A model generated the notes under the pieces. It saw only the letters and a list, made by a program, of their open reading frames with translations, was not told the origin of the DNA and did not search any database. Of a DNA stretch of 64,000 nucleotides, positions 1 to 10,800 are shown in pieces (position 1 is the stretch's first letter; each line of letters starts with the position of its first letter). The stretch spans positions 25,540,501 to 25,604,500 of the forward strand of contig NC_092672.1 in assembly GCF_964355755.1 (NCBI RefSeq). Direction: 5' to 3'. Position numbers and translations under genes: made by a program. The stretch comes from Antedon mediterranea. Taxonomy: Eukaryota; Echinodermata; Crinoidea; Comatulida; Antedonidae.

Positions 1-852
1 CTCTAATATTTTGTCTTTCTTCTCTTGATCTAAGATGTGGGTCCTCTGTTCTTCCCACCACGAGAGTACGTCTTTATCGTATGTTGTCCCTTTGGCCCTT
101 TCATGTGGGTTAATTAGGGAAATTGGAACAACCTTATCTTGTTCGTTCTCTAATTCCTTGTCTAGGGCGTTATCTGAGTGTTTGACGGATAACGCTTCCT
201 CACTCTGGGCTATATGGTACGAACCAGATGGTGAGCTCAGTTGTTGTTTTGAGTGGCTATTATTACGCCTTCTATATCTATTTTGACTCTTATGTGAACT
301 CTCATCCGAGTCTGAGGAGCTTTCAGATTGATATCTCCTCTTTCGAGGCATCCTCATTCTCGATCTAGCCCTAGAGTGAGACTCGGATGCAGTTTCTGAC
401 CTGATATCCTTCATCGTCTCCTGCAGCATAGATTTGAAGAAATTCATTTGGCTATGTTGCATGTCGTTTAGTACCTCCATTTGTTCGGTTGAAAAACCAT
501 TTTTTTCAGGAGGCGGCTTGGAGATCGTACAAGAAGCCATTGTTGATTTTCTTTGATGGCTCGATCTAGCCCTTTTTGATTTTGTAGGCTCATGTGTAGG
601 ATGATCACGACCCATATGGAGGCGTGTATCATCGCGCTCACGACTCAAATGAAGGCGTGAGAGATCGTCTTCTGAATTGCGACCCAAGTGGAGGCGCAAT
701 TCCGATCTACTGTCTTGTTGTTGAACGCATGGTAGTGACTGATTCAGTAAGCTTGAATTATTAACACTATTTTCTACACTTATATCTGTAATATTTCTCT
801 TTTTGACCTTGTCATTATGAGAACTATACATTTCTTCTTTATCCGAAGACAT
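1..852 (-). CDS. Partial Ser/Arg-rich hypothetical protein, N-terminal 284 codons
   Basis: The reverse strand is open from an ATG at 852-850 to the window edge (284 codons, no stop). A TTACAG acceptor-like site lies about 14 bases before the ATG, so this may be a whole exon. The product is hydrophilic. Residues 1-45 are Asn/Ser-rich, then come repeated RLHLGR/RLHMGR-like phrases, a short helical stretch (MEVLNDMQHSQMNFFKSM), an Arg/Ser block (SRARSRMRMPRKRRY), and an acidic-to-basic end containing SWWEEQ. No catalytic motif is visible. The layout (coiled segment, then RS-type basic block) resembles gag-like first ORFs of DIRS/Ngaro-type retroelements, but that is inference; a host RS-type protein fits as well. 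I do not recognise the family. Confidence 0.45.
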   Translation of the reverse strand, partial: MSSDKEEMYSSHNDKVKKRNITDISVENSVNNSSLLNQSLPCVQQQDSRSELRLHLGRNSEDDLSRLHLSRERDDTRLHMGRDHPTHEPTKSKRARSSHQRKSTMASCTISKPPPEKNGFSTEQMEVLNDMQHSQMNFFKSMLQETMKDIRSETASESHSRARSRMRMPRKRRYQSESSSDSDESSHKSQNRYRRRNNSHSKQQLSSPSGSYHIAQSEEALSVKHSDNALDKELENEQDKVVPISLINPHERAKGTTYDKDVLSWWEEQRTHILDQEKKDKILE

Positions 853-1330
853 ACTTACGTTCTGTAACAAAATAATTTCGTTTTTCTTCTGTGAAAAATT
901 TTCACAACTCGGCTACCGCCATGCAGTTTTGAGAAGAGGTCGTAGGTCAGGGAGATGAACCGGAAGTAGTTCTTTTAATACTGGTTATTGCCTATATGCA
1001 GATGAGATACGCCAATTGATTCGAGCCGAGAGAGGATGAAGTATAATGATAAATAAATTTTTCATCGGAATGAATCGAATTACAGTACTATATACACTAT
1101 GAATAAATCACTATTGCATTTGAAATATTTTGAAAAGAAAAATTAATATATGATAAACTTCTAAAATAAATGTATTTGAAAGTGAATGGTCCTTTTATAA
1201 TTTCATGTTATGTTTTTAATTTCGTTTAAAGTATCAACCAAACCGATTTCCTTTGCGCAGCATTGAGTTGGTTAGGGAGAAGTTTGGAAAAAACTGCGGC
1301 CTACAGTATGTACAACTCCTATCGTATTGA
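853..1330. other. No gene seen; flank of the partial ORF
   Basis: No open frame of note. The stretch could be the leader of the reverse-strand ORF or part of a retroelement terminus. I see no matching repeat elsewhere in the window. Confidence 0.3.
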
Positions 1331-1333
1331 TTA

Positions 1334-3541
1334 AGGCTGGTTTCCTGTCGACGTAAGAAGTCGAATTTTGCAACGATTCTTGCGTTTCATACGTTTCTTA
1401 CGTCTCTTACGAAAGTTGAGAAAAAATTGACGTCGTTGACGTTAGTCAAGATCGTGTCGGGCCGCAGAGAAACATCTGTAGTTATGCTGCTCCCGAAAGT
1501 TGAAATTTTGGCTGTGAAACACACGTCGTATGCTTACGTCGATTTTAGTGTTGTTACGAAAGTTGAAATTTTTTTCTTACGTCGGTCGGATTTATGACGT
1601 ATTTGAAACAACATCTCTGATTGGTGTTTCTTTTTAGAGCGGGTTTTATCATTTTTCGCGCAAAATGTTGAATGTTGTTATTGTATAGCCTACCTGTCAG
1701 TGCAGCACACCAACATGTTATTTTAAGTAGATAAGCTAGGCCCTAGTATTAGTAAAATACTTAATGAATACTGTACGGTACCGTACTAATAGGAATTGAT
1801 TTGACCAAATAATCAAACTAGCCTAGGCTAGTAGGCCTATGTATTATTTGTATGAATCAAAATATGAATTAATTATCCTGGCCCTCTAGGCCTAGCCTTA
1901 AATAGTTTTCAAAATTAAAAAAAGGCAAATCATTTCGAGATTCCTATTATTATTAGACCTACCCTAGACTAGGCATTGGCCTATTGGCCTATAAGCATAT
2001 CTAATCGAGCATGAGATAGTACTACCGCAGTAAGATACCCATTATTTACAGGCCTATAATCTATATATAAATTTACGTAAGGGCAAAATTCGGTAAATCG
2101 CGCTTTACTTCTAGAATTTTTACTCGATGGTATATAAAGTTGGTTCGTACTTTCGGTACTGATTTTAACCACCTGATGTAACCCTGTTTACTAATTAAAT
2201 TAAGTTAGATAATTAGTTATTGACGATTAAAACGAATTTAGGTTCAACGATTTGCCCCAAATAGGGGTGTTTTCCGATCGTGGTATACACTGTCTAATAA
2301 TGGATGTCCAGCTGGAAAAATACCCGCCACAAAAATGCGAGGAGGCTTCGCATTTTCCTATCTCCTCCTACGATAATTGTTTTTAATAGCTGAAAACCGG
2401 TTGAACAGCTAGAGTACAGCATCATAATGTTGAAGACAGGCCGATTTTCTTTAAAAAATACTATTTTGATTTAATATATGATTATACAAATGTATTGATT
2501 TGCGATGAATGGAACATCCCAATCTCTCAGTCTGCCAGAGTTTGGTTTAACACAAGTAGGTACATTTATGAGCCCTTGGTTTAACACATACGGTAGGTAA
2601 ATATATGGGCCCTTTGAGAATAAACTTGAACAATACTGTAAATACCTATTATAATTACCTATTTTTGGTCCTCATTTGAATCGAACATTTCTTACTGTGA
2701 ATGTTCGTACTGTTAGATGTAATATAAAAATATATACAAATAAACTTATTACTGAGATTGTGGATAGGCTCTACTGTTAGATATATAAACACATTATTAT
2801 ATACAAATAAACTATACTGACAGTTCCTTCTCAACGTTTGTATTAATTAATAATTACCAAAAATATAAACGTCGTAGTGGTGTATCGTGACTATATTTCA
2901 ATCGATTATGACAGTGACAATTTTAACAAAGTATTAAATCGCAAATGTTTTACTGTATATATTTAGAGGTATATTATTTATAGGCCTATAAAACATGAAA
3001 AAAATATTTCGTTACTGAGTGCATAAAGAATATATTTAAAAATTGTTCCTCTTTGCACCTATCCGCTTTCCCATCCCTCAACCCTAAAACTCCCTAATTA
3101 GAACATGATTAGGCTAAAATTATAGTAGTAAATACATACAAATGTTATTGTCCGGCTTTATTTCACTATAAGGACATACACATTACGTCATAACTCTTGT
3201 CGCTCATTGGTTGCTTGTTACGATTACGCTTACGTCTCTTGCGAAAGTTGACTTCAAGTCAACTTTCGTAAGAGACGTAAGAAACGTGACGCAAGGGCGT
3301 TCATTCAAGCGTAAGATAAAAAATCCCGGTTTCCTGTAAAATCGGAAGAAAACGTCGTAACGCAACAATTGTTAGGTCATCGGTTTCCTGTAAAATCGTT
3401 TGTCGTTACCATTTTTCTTACGTTGCGTCGATTTTATAAATTTTCGATCGTAATCGGTTTCCTGTAAAATCCGCATTTCTTACGACAAATCGACGTAGTC
3501 GCAACAAAAGTGATGTTCTTACGTCGACAGGAAACCAGCCT
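1334..3541. mobile_element. 2.2-kb TIR DNA transposon, non-autonomous, 3-bp TTA target duplication
   Basis: The ends are inverted copies: AGGCTGGTTTCCTGTCGACG at 1334 and its reverse complement ending at 3541, extending at least 26 bp. TTA lies directly outside both ends (1331-1333 and 3542-3544). Further inverted motifs lie inside the ends (ACGTTTCTTACGTCTCTTAC near 1390, its complement near 3270), and GGTTTCCTGTAAAATC is repeated three times near 3330, 3385 and 3455 as subterminal repeats. No long ORF is present. A TTA duplication suits the PIF/Harbinger group, but without a transposase that remains a guess. The interior at about 2062-3085 recurs inverted at 43983-45009. Confidence 0.85.
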
Positions 3542-3544
3542 TTA

Positions 3545-4816
3545 TGCTCGCCGTCCCACGTGATCCAACTGACGTGATCTCAATACAACGAGTATAGTAT
3601 GAACAATTGGTACCTGGGCCTACCTAGCTACTGCATGTACTATTATTTCCTTTATACATTACGTCATTCTATAACTAGTGCCATCACAGGAGTATTGTAA
3701 TATGTAATTTATTTTTACCAAAAAACATCAATGAATGTTAACTTCAGCGTAATGACGTCGTGCGTGCTGACCTATATTTCGTATCCCGTTGGCGTTAGAC
3801 CACGCGCGCATTTCGGAAGTGATCCCGCGCGCGTAGAAAGTAAAGAAGAATCCTTAGAAACGACCAAAACATTACTTCAAATAAAACTAGGCCTCTGATA
3901 TTATTAAAGAAGAAGACACAGCACAGTGAGAGGGATAAAACAAATTGGTATAGTTGATATTTAAACTGGTTGGTTAGTTTATAACCTTTATATTCCACAA
4001 TATGTAAGTGTTATAAATTACATAGGCCTGGCCTGATTAGGCCTGGGCTAATAGTAATACTAGGAATAAACTTGGCCTCTAGCTATTATAGTATAGCCTA
4101 GGCCTAGCCTAGACTCTAGGCTAGTAGTAGGCCCAGCCAGGAACAGAATAATCAAAATCGTTGATCTACGATTAGGCCAGATCGATGTGCAAGGCTGATA
4201 TTACTGTATACTATTACTAGTCTAGGCCTAGGCAGTTTTTGTTTATTAAAAAAATACAAAATAAAACTATTTCAAGACCCAAGTAAGGGGACCATATCTT
4301 TAACAAAATATAAAAAAATATTTGTTTGAATAGGCCTAATAGTCTTAATTAAGCTCTGTCTACACTATCGTCAATCTAGTTTGACAAAAAAAGTGTGATG
4401 TACCAAAATATGGTGGTGATACGACCAAAATGATATGGTAGTTATATGTCATCATCATGTCCATGTATGGGCACATCACATACAGTTTAATAGTGTAGAG
4501 TTTTATAGTTAGACTTACTTAGCCTAGGCCTGATTACATTAATTCACTTTGAAAAAAAGTTGGATCGGATAAAAATATTTACCTGATAAAACCGTAATAT
4601 AAAGAGAATAAAATCTCTGAAGTCACTGGTGTTTTGATCAAATTTAACTACTTGTTTTAATAAGTGTAATCAGATTTTTGGATAATTTTTTCTTGAAAAA
4701 AAAAACTTTTTTAAAGTTACAAAATGGCCTATTCAAAGTTTAAATTTATCCAAAGATTAAAAGAAAAAAATAAGCACATTGACTTCATTTTGAGATTTTG
4801 TATTATATCTTTGTAG
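3545..4816 (+). other. Gene-free 5' flank of ODAD1; possible promoter/leader
   Basis: The stretch 3745-3845 is unusually rich in CG and GCGC words compared with its surroundings. ATAT|GTAAGTG near 4000 would serve as the donor of a non-coding leader exon joining the acceptor at 4816. AGGCCTA words are dense from 4020 to 4230. This is a candidate promoter only. Confidence 0.25.
4351..4500. mobile_element. Hairpin MITE, family A (AAGCTCTGTCTACAC ends)
   Basis: Begins AAGCTCTGTCTACACTATC and ends with the imperfect complement (AATAGTGTAGAG). The interior carries ATGGGCACATCACA and GACATCATCATG-like words. At least five further copies or fragments occur in this window (8150, 18329, 25983, 27364, 29500). 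Confidence 0.7.
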
Positions 4817-4821
4817 AAAGT

Positions 4822-7800
4822 ATGAATAGGCCTACAAGTCGACGATCTGACATCAGTGAAGCTGATAATGACTGTTTGGCTGAGATGGAACTCTCCCGTT
4901 TACAGAGACAGTACAGGATTCTTGAAAACGACAGAAAGGCCTACTTCGAAGAATCGCAAAATCTTGTTAGAAAACAAAAGTAACATTTCCACTTTCTCGC
5001 AAACTATTGTTAGAAACGAAAATAACACTTCCTCTTTGTAGCAATCTCTTCTTAGAAAACAAAAAGTAATACTTCCTTTTTGTCGCAAACTATTGTTAGA
5101 AACAAAATGTAATACTTCCTCTTTATCGCAAACTTTTATTAGAAACAAAAGTAATACTTCATCTTTGTCGCAAACTCTTATTAGAAACAAAAATAACATT
5201 TCCTCTTTGTCGCAATCTCTTCTTAGAAAACAAAAAAGTAATACTTCCTCTTTGTCGCAAACTATTGTTAGAAACAAAATGTAATACTTCCTCTTTATCG
5301 CAAACTTTTATTAGAAACAAAAGTAATACTTCATCTTTGTCGCAAACTCTTATTAGAAACAAAAATAACATTTCCTCTTTGTCGCAATCTCTTCTTAGAA
5401 AACAAAAAAGTAATACTTCCTCTTTGTCGCAAACTATTGTTAGAAACAAAATGTAATACTTCCTCTTTATCGCAAACTTTTATTAGAAACAAAAGTAATA
5501 CTTCATCTTTGTCGCAAACTCTTATTAGAAACAAAAATAACATTTCCTCTTTGTAGCAATCTCTTCTTAGAAAACAAAAAGTAATACTTCCTTTTTGTCG
5601 CAAACTATTGTTAGAAACAAAATGTAATACTTCCTCTTTATCGCAAACTTTTATTAGAAACAAAAGTAATACTTCATCTTTGTCGCAAACTCTTATTAGA
5701 AACAAAAATAACATTTCCTCTTTGTCGCAATCTCTTCTTAGAAAACAAAAAAGTAATACTTCCTCTTTGTCGCAAACTATTGTTAGAAACAAAATGTAAT
5801 ACTTCCTCTTTATCGCAAACTTTTATTAGAAACAAAAGTAATACTTCATCTTTGTCGCAAACTCTTATTAGAAACAAAAATAACATTTCCTCTTTGTAGC
5901 AATCTCTTCTTAGAAAACAAAAAGTAATACTTCCTTTTTGTCGCAAACTATTGTTAGAAACAAAATGTAATACTTCCGCTTTATCGCAAACTTTTATTAG
6001 AAACAAAAGTAATACTTCATCTTTGTCGCAAACTCTTATTAGAAACAAAAATAACATTTCCTCTTTGTCGCAATCTCTTCTTAGAAAACAAAAAAGTAAT
6101 ACTTCCTCTTTGTCGCAAACTCTTGTTAGAAACAAAAGTAATACTTTCTCTTTGTCGCAAACTCTTGTTAGAAACAAAAAGTAACACTTCTTCTTTGTCG
6201 CAATCTCTTCTTAGAAAACAAAAAGTTATACTTCCTCTTTGTCGCAAACTATTGTTAGAAACAAAAAGTAATACTTCCTCTTTGTCGCAAACTCTTGTTA
6301 GAAACAAAAAGTAACACTTCTTCTTTGTGGCAAACTCTTCTTAGAAAACAAAAAGTAATACTTCCTCTTTGTCGCAAACTCTTGTTAGAAACAAAAAGTA
6401 ACACTTCCTCTTTGTGGCAAACTCTTGTTAGTGAACAAAAAAGTAACACTTCCTCTTTGTCGTAAACTATTGTTAGAAACAAAAATAACATTCCTCGTTG
6501 TCCCAAACTATTGTTATGAAACAAAAAGTAATATTTCCTCTTTGTCGCAAACTATTGTTAGAAACAAAAATAACAGTTCTCCTTTGTCGCAAACTATTGT
6601 TAGAAACAAAAATAACTATTCCTCTTTGTCGCAATATCTTCTTAGAAAAACAAAAAGTAATACTTCCTCTTCGCCGCAAACGCTTGTTAGAAACAAAAAG
6701 TAACACTTCCTATTTGTCGCAAACTATTGTTAGAAACAAAAATAACTGTTCCTCTTTGTCGCAATCTCATCTTAGAAAACAAAAAGTAATACTTCCTCTT
6801 TGTCGCAAATTCTTCTTAGAAAACAAAAAGTAATACTTCCTCTTTGTCGCAAACTCTTCTTAGAAGACAAAAAGTAACACTTCCCCATTTGTCGCAAACT
6901 CTTGTTAGAAAACACATATTAACACTTCCCCTTTGTCGCAAAATCTTGTTAGAGAACACATATTAACACTTCCCCTTTGTCGCAAAATCTTGTTAGAGAA
7001 CACATATTAACACTTCCCCTTTGTCGCAAACTCTTGTTAGAGAACACATATTAACACTTCCCTCTTTGTCGCAAACTCTTGTTAGAGAACACATAATAAC
7101 ACTCCCCCCTTTGTCGCAAACTCTAAGAGAACAAATGTAACATTTCCTCTTTGTAGCAAACTATTGTTAGTAAACAAAAAATAACATTTGTCAGTATCTT
7201 GCTTTTTTTTAAGAGTCCACTTGGAGTCTTTGAAGGAAGAAAACACCGAGATAGAGACAAACTTAAAGCTAGCCACCAGTACAGCAAATGATAAGAAAGA
7301 CAGAGCGTGCTCCAAGAAAATCAATTCTTTGGTTTGTGACCATGATGAATATTTAAATATGATTGATACAGAGAAACAAGCTATCAAGGAGTTGGATAAA
7401 GAGGTTAAATTAGTTATCAAACTATTTTCTATTTATATTTTTTGTTTTGTTTAATTATTTGTGTAGACAAGGCTTTAGGGGACGTTACGTTACTGTACCG
7501 CAGGTGTTCTATTGCATTTATTTTTTAATGGAGTCTTTAGTTAGTAAATTTGAAGAAAGTGATTTTTCTTTTCAGAAGGAAATAAAATAATTTGATAAAG
7601 TAATACTGTAGATTATGTGTTGAAATAGAGAAAAAAATACACCTAATGATAATTAAATAAGCATTAAGTTCCAAGCCCGTTCTTTAAAAAATGGTCGGAT
7701 AATCTGGTATAATTTTGATTCTCTACCTTAATTGCATCAATCAATGCATAGCATAGCATGCATAGCAGGACAAACATCTTGCCTACTTAGCTCTCTGATG

Positions 7801-10800
7801 CAACGCTATCGTCCATGGGCCGAATCTTCCCGGGCAGTTAATAAATTAACTTCTGTCAAGAAATTCACCGACTCAAATGATTGTTTTACAGATTTTGATT
7901 ATGGAAGATAAAGTTAATGATCAATACAAATCCCTGGGAGGTAGCAGTCGAAGTCAAACACGTCATTTAATTACGGACAAACGCTTCACAATTCTTGAGA
8001 ATCGGCTCCATAAGGTAAATATACTTCAACCATTACAATTAAACGACTACGGTACTTTAAGAATACATAATTCAGAAAACATAAAAAACAACCCATATGA
8101 GCATTCTCGACTTGCTTTTCTTAAACTTTAGGTTCCAAATAATGTGATTATATGCATATCCTTATATGGATACGATGATATCATACCAATACCACATAAC
8201 ACTTTTTTTCAAACTAGTTTGATAGTGTAGACAGAGATTTAGACACTTTTTTAAACATATTTTGAGAGAAATTCTAGTAAGAACGTTGAATCGATTGCTA
8301 TGCTTGTGTTGCCTTAGAGTTTATGGGACTACGGGGTTGTTGGGTTATTCATCAAATTGGAGCCAAGTCACTATACCGAAGGGTGTAAAACTTTAAAACA
8401 TTTCCCACATTACAAACTGTGCGTTAAAACTTCTTGTAACATGTAGACCTCGATAGGCTTGTAATTCTGGTCCGGAGCAGTTGCAGCCAAGGCAGGCCTT
8501 GTTTCAGCAGCCACAAAATAACCGATAATTAACCGATCCAAATTAACCGATAACATTCCTATGGAAACGGGGTTTAATCGATTCCGCTTAACAAACAATA
8601 GGCCTAATTGTAATTAATTGTAACTGATTGGTTTATAAATTAACCGATAATTGTGTTACTGGTTTGAAAAAATGACCTTAATTTATCCATGATTATGTTC
8701 AATGTCATTGTTTTCGATCAAAAACAAAATCTCTCTTGTTGCAGGCAACCATTGGTTTCAACGACATGTTAAGTGCAAACGCAGAATTACGATGCAACAT
8801 TGACCACCTGACGCAAGAACGGCACATATTCGACTCGTTGTACAAAAAGTTATTAAAAGAACAACAGAATATCAAGCGAGAAATGAACGAAGTTATACAG
8901 CAGTCGACGGCAGCTTATGATGCAAGGTAATTAATTATACCATGGCAATCTAATATCATGATGCTGAACTCCGGAGATCAAAGGGTTTATATGTGGCTGC
9001 GACATGTACACGATCAGTTCCACGCCCCTTGGAGACACAGCACCGCGGAGAATATGTAGGCCTATAGTGTACTGCACTGTTGGTATTGTTTCGCACCCAG
9101 GCATAAGATCAAAGGACTGTTACGAGTTCCTACCTTGGCAAGGCGAGCTCATGTTCTGTTGTTAATGTTAGATTAACATCGGCGGAAAAATACATTTTCG
9201 TTGTGGTCAGAGAATGTATACTTAGCATAACAAAAATCTGTCTTGAGTAAAATAAATCGCATATGCGCACTGATTGATTTGACAGTTAGGGGCAGCTGAC
9301 TGGGTTCTGTTTCCTTTAGTTCTTTCTTTCTTTACCCAGTCATCAGTAGTTGATTGGGTTCTGTTTCCTTTAGTTCTACTTTCTTTACCCAGTCAGCAGT
9401 AGTTGATTGGGTTCTGTTTCCTTTAGTTCTACTTTCTTTACCCAGTCATCAGTAGTTGATTGGGTTCTGTTTCCTTTAGTTCTACTTTCTTTACCCAGTC
9501 AGCAGTAGTTGACTGGGTTCTGTTTTCTTAGTTCTACTTTCTTTACCCAGTCAGCAGTAGTTGATTGGGTTCTGTTTCCTTTAGTTCTACTTTCTTTACC
9601 CAGTCAGCAGTAGTTGATTGGGTTCTGTTTCCTTTAGTTCTACTTTCTTTACCCAGTCAGCAGTAGTTGACTGGGTTCTGTTTCCTTTAGTTCTTTCTTT
9701 TTTTACTCAGTCAGCAGTAGTTGATTGGGTTCTGTTTCCTTTAGTTCTACTTTCTTTACCCAGTCAGCAGTAGTTGACTGGATTCTGTTTCCTTTAGTTG
9801 TACTTTCTTTACCCAGCCAGCAGTAGTTGATTGGGTTCTGTTTCCTTTGGTTCTACTTTCTTTACCCAGTCAGCAGTAGTTGATTGGGTTCTGTTTCCTT
9901 TAGTTCTACTTTCTTTACCCAGTCAGCAGTAGTTGACTGGGTTCTGTTTCCTTTAGTTCTTTCTTTTTTACCCAGTCAGCAGTAGTTGACTGGGTTCTGT
10001 TTCCTTTAGTTCTACTTTCTTTACCCAGTCAGCAGTAGTTGATTGGGTTCTGTTTCTTTTAGTTCTACTTTCTTTACCCAGTCATCAGTAGTTGACTGGA
10101 TTCTGTTTCCTTTAGTTCTACTTTCTTTACGCAGTCATCAGTAGTTGATTGGGTTCTGTTTCCTTTAGTTCTACTTTCTTTACCCAGTCAGCAGTAGTTG
10201 ACTGGGTTCTGTTTCCTTTAGTTCTTTCTTTTTTTACCCAGTCATCAGTAGTTGACTGGGTTCTGTTTCCTTTAGTTCTACTTTCTTTACCCAGTCAGCA
10301 GTAGTTGACTGGATTCTGTTTCCTTTAGTTCTACTTTCTTTACGCAGTCATCAGTAGTTGATTGGGTTCTGTTTCCTTTAGTTCTACTTTCTTTACCCAG
10401 TCAGCAGTAGTTGACTGGGTTCTGTTTCCTTTAGTTCTTTCTTTTTTTACCCAGTCATCAGTAGTTGATTGGGTTCTGTTTCCTTTAGTTCTACTTTCTT
10501 TACCCAGTCAGCAGTAGTTGATTGGGTTCTGTTTCTTTTAGTTCTACTTTCTTTACCCAGTCAGCAGTAGTTGATTGGGTTCTGTTTCCTTTAGTTCTAC
10601 TTTCTTTACCCAGTCAGCAGTAGTTGACTGGGTTCTGTTTCCTTTAGTTCTTTCTTTTTTTACCCAGTCATCAGTAGTTGACTGGGTTCTGTTTCCTTTA
10701 GTTCTACTTTCTTTACCCAGTCATCAGTAGTTGATTGGGTTCTGTTTCCTTTAGTTCTACTTTCTTTACCCAGTCAGCAGTAGTTGATTGGGTTCTGTTT

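Noticed and set aside
35-286. 83-codon plus-strand frame at the window start
   Set aside because: It lies wholly antisense to the longer, uninterrupted reverse-strand Ser/Arg-rich frame.
5331-6307. Long open frames on both strands inside the ODAD1 intron 1 array (up to 167 codons)
   Set aside because: They are translations of the 43-bp repeat (LxxVCDKEEVLLF and similar); the frames arise from unit length, not selection.
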